DNA of 64,000 nucleotides, from NCBI RefSeq assembly GCF_963678975.1, contig NC_089276.1, positions 2,191,445 to 2,255,444 of the forward strand. Direction: 5' to 3'. The stretch comes from Dysidea avara. Taxonomy: Eukaryota; Porifera; Demospongiae; Dictyoceratida; Dysideidae. A program made the translations under genes and the position numbers. Under the pieces are notes generated by a model. It was not told the origin of the DNA, searched no databases, and saw only the letters and a list, made by a program, of their open reading frames with translations. Below, one piece after another: positions 60,540 to 64,000 of this stretch. Each line of letters begins with the position of its first letter. The stretch's first letter is position 1.

Positions 60540-60645
60540 AACATCTTGACTGCCTGGCAGACTCTTGTAAGCATTCGAACATTAATTGGATGGCTGCAGG
60601 TTCGAGGCTGCCCAGTGTAAAGCCTTAATAAATAAATAATCAAGA
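60540..60645 (+). repeat. Possible tRNA-like SINE with AATAAATAAA tail
   Basis: GCAGGTTCGAGGCTGC resembles a T-arm/B box and is followed by CTTAATAAATAAATAATCAA. The tail type resembles the mirrored TTATTTATTTATTAACAATC near 34925. A complete cloverleaf is not visible. Confidence 0.35.
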
Positions 60646-61540
60646 CCCTCGTGAGAATTTCTGAACATGCATGTGGCAAATCTCCCTTTTTACTGTATCA
60701 TAACTGTTTGCTTGTTACAAAGCTAAGTCACAAGCTAAGTCACAAGACTTATGTATTGAGTACAAAATCAGTACCAACCACATACTAATCTCTTCCCCCA
60801 ATATTGTGGGACTATATATGTCATGACCAAATATATAAGTAGAGTGGCTAATTGAGCAAATCGTTCATTTTTTCAATAAAAGCAACAAACTTGGTACAAC
60901 ATTTGCTTATTTCATATTAGATATGGTGCCTTTAAAATTACCAATCATATCATGCTCAAAGAACCTGAAAAGTAAAGTTAGTAGAAAATGTATTGGGGAA
61001 GCCATAAAAGAGCTCTGAGCTGGCTCAATGGTACATATACCAAGAGTTCTATTATGAACTCTTGCATATACTGAAACTTAGCATTTGAATAGTACAAGTG
61101 AGGGATGGTAATATCCAAATCTGATCAAGGGAGGTGTCCATCCAGGTCACTAGCTTGCCATGTTAAGATGTACGGAGGGTCATGGCATATGAAGCCATAG
61201 ATGTACAATACATTATTTCTATTTGGTCGTACCTGTACTTTTAACACTGAAATATTTGCTCCATTTGAAGTGTTTAAAAACAGGTAATTTTAACTCATTT
61301 TGAAAATTTTCTGATTACACCTGAAAATTTGAGATACATTCAATAAATTAAAATGAAGGTTCTTAATGCACTTGTGTGGTTTCTTTACCAGCTAGAAGTG
61401 CACTTATAATCTACTTTAAAAGTTTCAAAACATGCCCTAAGGCAATGATTTTGACATGGCACCGTATCTAAAATGATTTAGTATACCTTACTCAACTTCC
61501 ACTGAAAATTTAGTGCTTTTATCACAAAGTGAACAATTTC
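60646..61540. other. Intergenic, no gene seen
   Basis: No conserved frames or clear repeat borders recognised. Confidence 0.45.
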
Positions 61541-61573
61541 ATCAAAATTTGTTACTTAGCCGCTCTACTATAT

Positions 61574-61668
61574 AGGCTTGCATGGAATATGAATTCAGAA
61601 GTATAGAAAGTCCATACTGACTTTGCATGGAACATGAATTCATAAGTATAGAAAGTCCATACTGACTG
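61574..61668. repeat. About 48-bp direct repeat, two copies
   Basis: TTGCATGGAATATGAATTCA and TTGCATGGAACATGAATTCA each lead into AAGTATAGAAAGTCCATACT, back to back. Confidence 0.9.
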
Positions 61669-62063
61669 TTTATAGCCACATAGTATACAGAGAAATATAA
61701 TTTTATATTATTGATATGAATCAAGTTTCCATGCCACTACAATAATTATTACAATTTATAATAATTAATCAACTGCAAAAGCTACAATGAAAATAATCAA
61801 ACCACACAGTTATTATAAGTTACATGAAACAAAAGTTCTACAATATTTTATAATTGTTAACAATAATGTACATAATAATAGTAATATCACTCTACAGTGT
61901 CATAAAATCAATAACAAGTTTAGATGCTGTGGTGTATTTCTGTAATGATATAATAGTACTATATTAGTTAAGTATAATAACAATAATTATTACAGCAATC
62001 ATGAATAGATTATAATAGACGCAAATCTAGACAAGTAGTCGATTACCTAAAACCAGAAAAGTG

Positions 62064-63518
62064 CTACAGTATTTTTACTTCTCCCTTTTCAATGGATTTT
62101 TTTAAAGACTTTATAATTTCATTGTCTTCAGGACCACAGTCATCAAATGATATTAGATAGCCCTGTTTATTGTATCTTATAACCGTTTCTTTGTACCATG
62201 TTGTGGCACTGTTATCAGGATCATTATAGAACTCCACACTAACATGCGTACCTATAGCCTTCTTTCCTGTTGGGATTTCTTTAGTTTGCCTGGACTTTGA
62301 TGATAATGCAGACCTCTTTTCAGGCGGCTTTAGGGATCTTCAGGTTCTTCTTCTTGCCTTTACATGGTAAGTAATTGTGATATTGGCTGCTATGGCAACT
62401 TCTAAAATAGCTTGCCTTCGATCTTCAAGATATACATGTTCCACTAAAGGCTTTAAAGAAACTAATTTCTGGTTTTCTGGTACACTTTGTCGATTAATAG
62501 ATTCCACTGGATTGGTGGTTCCTGGTAGATCTTCCCATTCTTCAGCTGAAAGTGAGCTGTATGCTTTACTCAGCTTCTTCAAAACCTGAGGTCTTTTCCA
62601 CCAATCCACCCAGGTTCCTGTTTCTTTCCATCTGCTGGTATCCACTTGAGTGAAATCTGTGGCCCTAAGATATGGTGGTAATTGATCTGTAAATTGTTCA
62701 GATGACTGCAAACCACATAGCACATCAAAAGCTTCATCTACCCTTTGCTTGGACGGCTCATCTGGGATTCTCCTGGCAATTGACATGAAAATGTGATAGC
62801 TAGGTGATGTTGTAGATGGATTTACTAACTTGGAAACACACATAGCAGACCTCAAAAAATGTACTGCACACCCTCGCAAAACATTTGAAAGTTCTTGTCC
62901 AAAGCTAGTAACAAATGCATTTGATTCTGCATCATCAAAATCAACTAGTATCTCTTTGTGAGCAGTTTTGATGTTGTATTCGCTATGATAGAGTTTCACA
63001 TTTTCAACTAGTTTAGACAACACTGTACCAATAGATTCAGCATCTTGACGGTTCAATAATCCTCGTCCACAAGCAATGTACTTTGAAGTAATGGTGTTAA
63101 AACAGACGACATTAAGTAGATATGGAAAATGGCGGCACCCAGTGTGGTCAATGTCTACGAAAAGAACTTCTGCCTGTGACCAGTGCTTTGCCTGAAATGG
63201 TGACTGAAACAATGCAAATTGTCTGTCTCTGCCAAAGCAGTATGCATCATTTCCATCGATTTGGTATTTTCCTACCAGTTTATCTACGGTTTCACTCTGT
63301 TGGCAGTGGTTGCTCTTATCAATACGCTCTTTAATGTTAGGGAAAGAGGCAATGATCTTAAATGGATTAACCCCCTCATTATCAATTTTATCCACCTATT
63401 GCCTGGCTTTCTTTACATGCACTCTAACCCGTTCTATGTTTATAGCAGTTAACGAACTTTCAATTGGTCTATATTCCATACCTACTCCATTCTGAATCTC
63501 CTTAGGAGTGATACGCAT
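62064..63518 (-). pseudogene. MULE-like transposase with Tudor-like C-terminus, two in-frame stops
   Basis: One reading frame of 485 codons runs from ATG at 63518 to TAG at 62066-62064, interrupted only by TAG (63398-63396) and TGA (62342-62340). DDE-type marks of Mutator-like transposases: LFVDIDHTGC, then ILVDFDDAESNAF, the C/H motif RGCAVHFLRSAM, and NPVESINRQS as the likely third acidic site. The last about 90 codons, after the TGA, contain GTHVSVEFYNDPD, WYKETVIRYNKQGYLISFDD, resembling a Tudor-like fold. The upstream sequence GAAACTAGAAGATCATAG may be a splice acceptor, so more N-terminal exons may exist. Probably a recently inactivated transposon. No TIRs found. Confidence 0.65.
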
Positions 63519-63549
63519 GTTCCTTTGTGCTGCATTGGCAATGTCATGT

Positions 63550-64000
63550 AATAGCTATGATCTTCTAGTTTCAATATATCATTGGCCAACCAAGAGAGTT
63601 CAGCAAAATAGTAACACTATAATAGTCTAGTGTTGTCCTGATTATATACTTACTATACACAACCTAGCAGCTGTAGATCTTCTCTAGAACATTTTTGAAG
63701 AGTCCATATCGTGGAGGCCTATTCTATTATAGGACACATGTAGCACTGATGTCTTAAAGCAATGTTCTTTGATATGACATGAGCAGGGTCACAAATATGA
63801 TTCAAGAATGCTAGAGCTGCATAAGCTTTTGACTTAATGTGTCCTTTCTGAGTTACAGTAGTTATAGTTAGAATTGCTATTATAGGGTTAACACCTCATA
63901 AACTCAATTGTGATAATTGGTTTATGCTTTCCCTGATACATGTTGGTTATCATAAACAATTTTGGCTCAGGATAAATAATTATTAATGCTTGCCGAGAAT
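63550..64000. other. Right edge, no gene seen
   Basis: AT-rich. It may contain the 5' part or TIR of the MULE-like element, but nothing can be assigned. Confidence 0.4.

Overview
This looks like nuclear DNA of an early-branching animal, most likely a demosponge. The support is AT-rich sequence, many introns of only 48-60 nt beside long ones, a protein-kinase/kelch fusion gene, a fibronectin-III receptor with a tyrosine-rich tail, and very dense short foldback (MITE-like) repeats. No ribosomal, tRNA, CRISPR or prokaryotic operon features were seen. The assignment is inferred from gene content and architecture; no marker gene fixes the species.

Layout, left to right. (1) 10-5225 (+) is the 3' half of a terminal uridylyltransferase of the TUT4/TUT7 type: nine exons giving one 558-codon frame, running off the left edge. 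(2) 5.5-14.9 kb is repeat-rich intergenic DNA with a broken LINE and several terminal-inverted-repeat elements. (3) 14915-19535 (+) is a complete four-exon acyl-CoA synthetase / 4-coumarate-CoA-ligase-like gene of 566 aa, whose first intron holds nested MITEs. (4) 20-23.2 kb holds foldback elements, a second LINE fragment and a 375-bp near-perfect palindrome. (5) The palindrome ends 26 bp before a kinase start codon. The kinase exon (23239-24219) splices in phase, across a 7-kb intron full of transposons (including a broken hAT transposase), to a kelch-repeat exon (31168-32127), giving a 646-aa kinase-kelch protein. (6) 32-43.7 kb is repeat territory: a 1-kb array of about 31-bp units, several foldbacks, LINE pieces and a mobile element with a 96-aa ORF. 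(7) 43715-47277 (-) is a complete seven-exon type I membrane receptor: signal peptide, four FN3 domains, one transmembrane helix and a tail with ITSM-like and NPxY motifs. (8) On both sides of it lie decayed pieces of a THADA/TRM732-like gene, and at 54.9-56.4 kb a decayed copy of the receptor's last two exons, so this region is an old segmental duplication. (9) 57.6-59.8 kb holds a 52-bp tandem array joined to a 1.55-kb inverted repeat. (10) 62064-63518 (-) is a MULE-like transposase frame with a Tudor-like C-terminus, open for 485 codons except for two in-frame stops.

The four host genes do not form a pathway. They are a uridylating RNA enzyme, a CoA ligase, a signalling kinase and a cell-surface receptor. 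The most unusual signals are a palindromic motif with core CTCTATTAGAG scattered through the window, a set of foldback elements that differ in body but share terminal motifs, the promoter-side palindrome, the kinase-kelch fusion, and the receptor with its immune-type tail. All exon boundaries come from reading GT/AG sites and checking phase and family conservation by eye; no alignment or transcript data were available.
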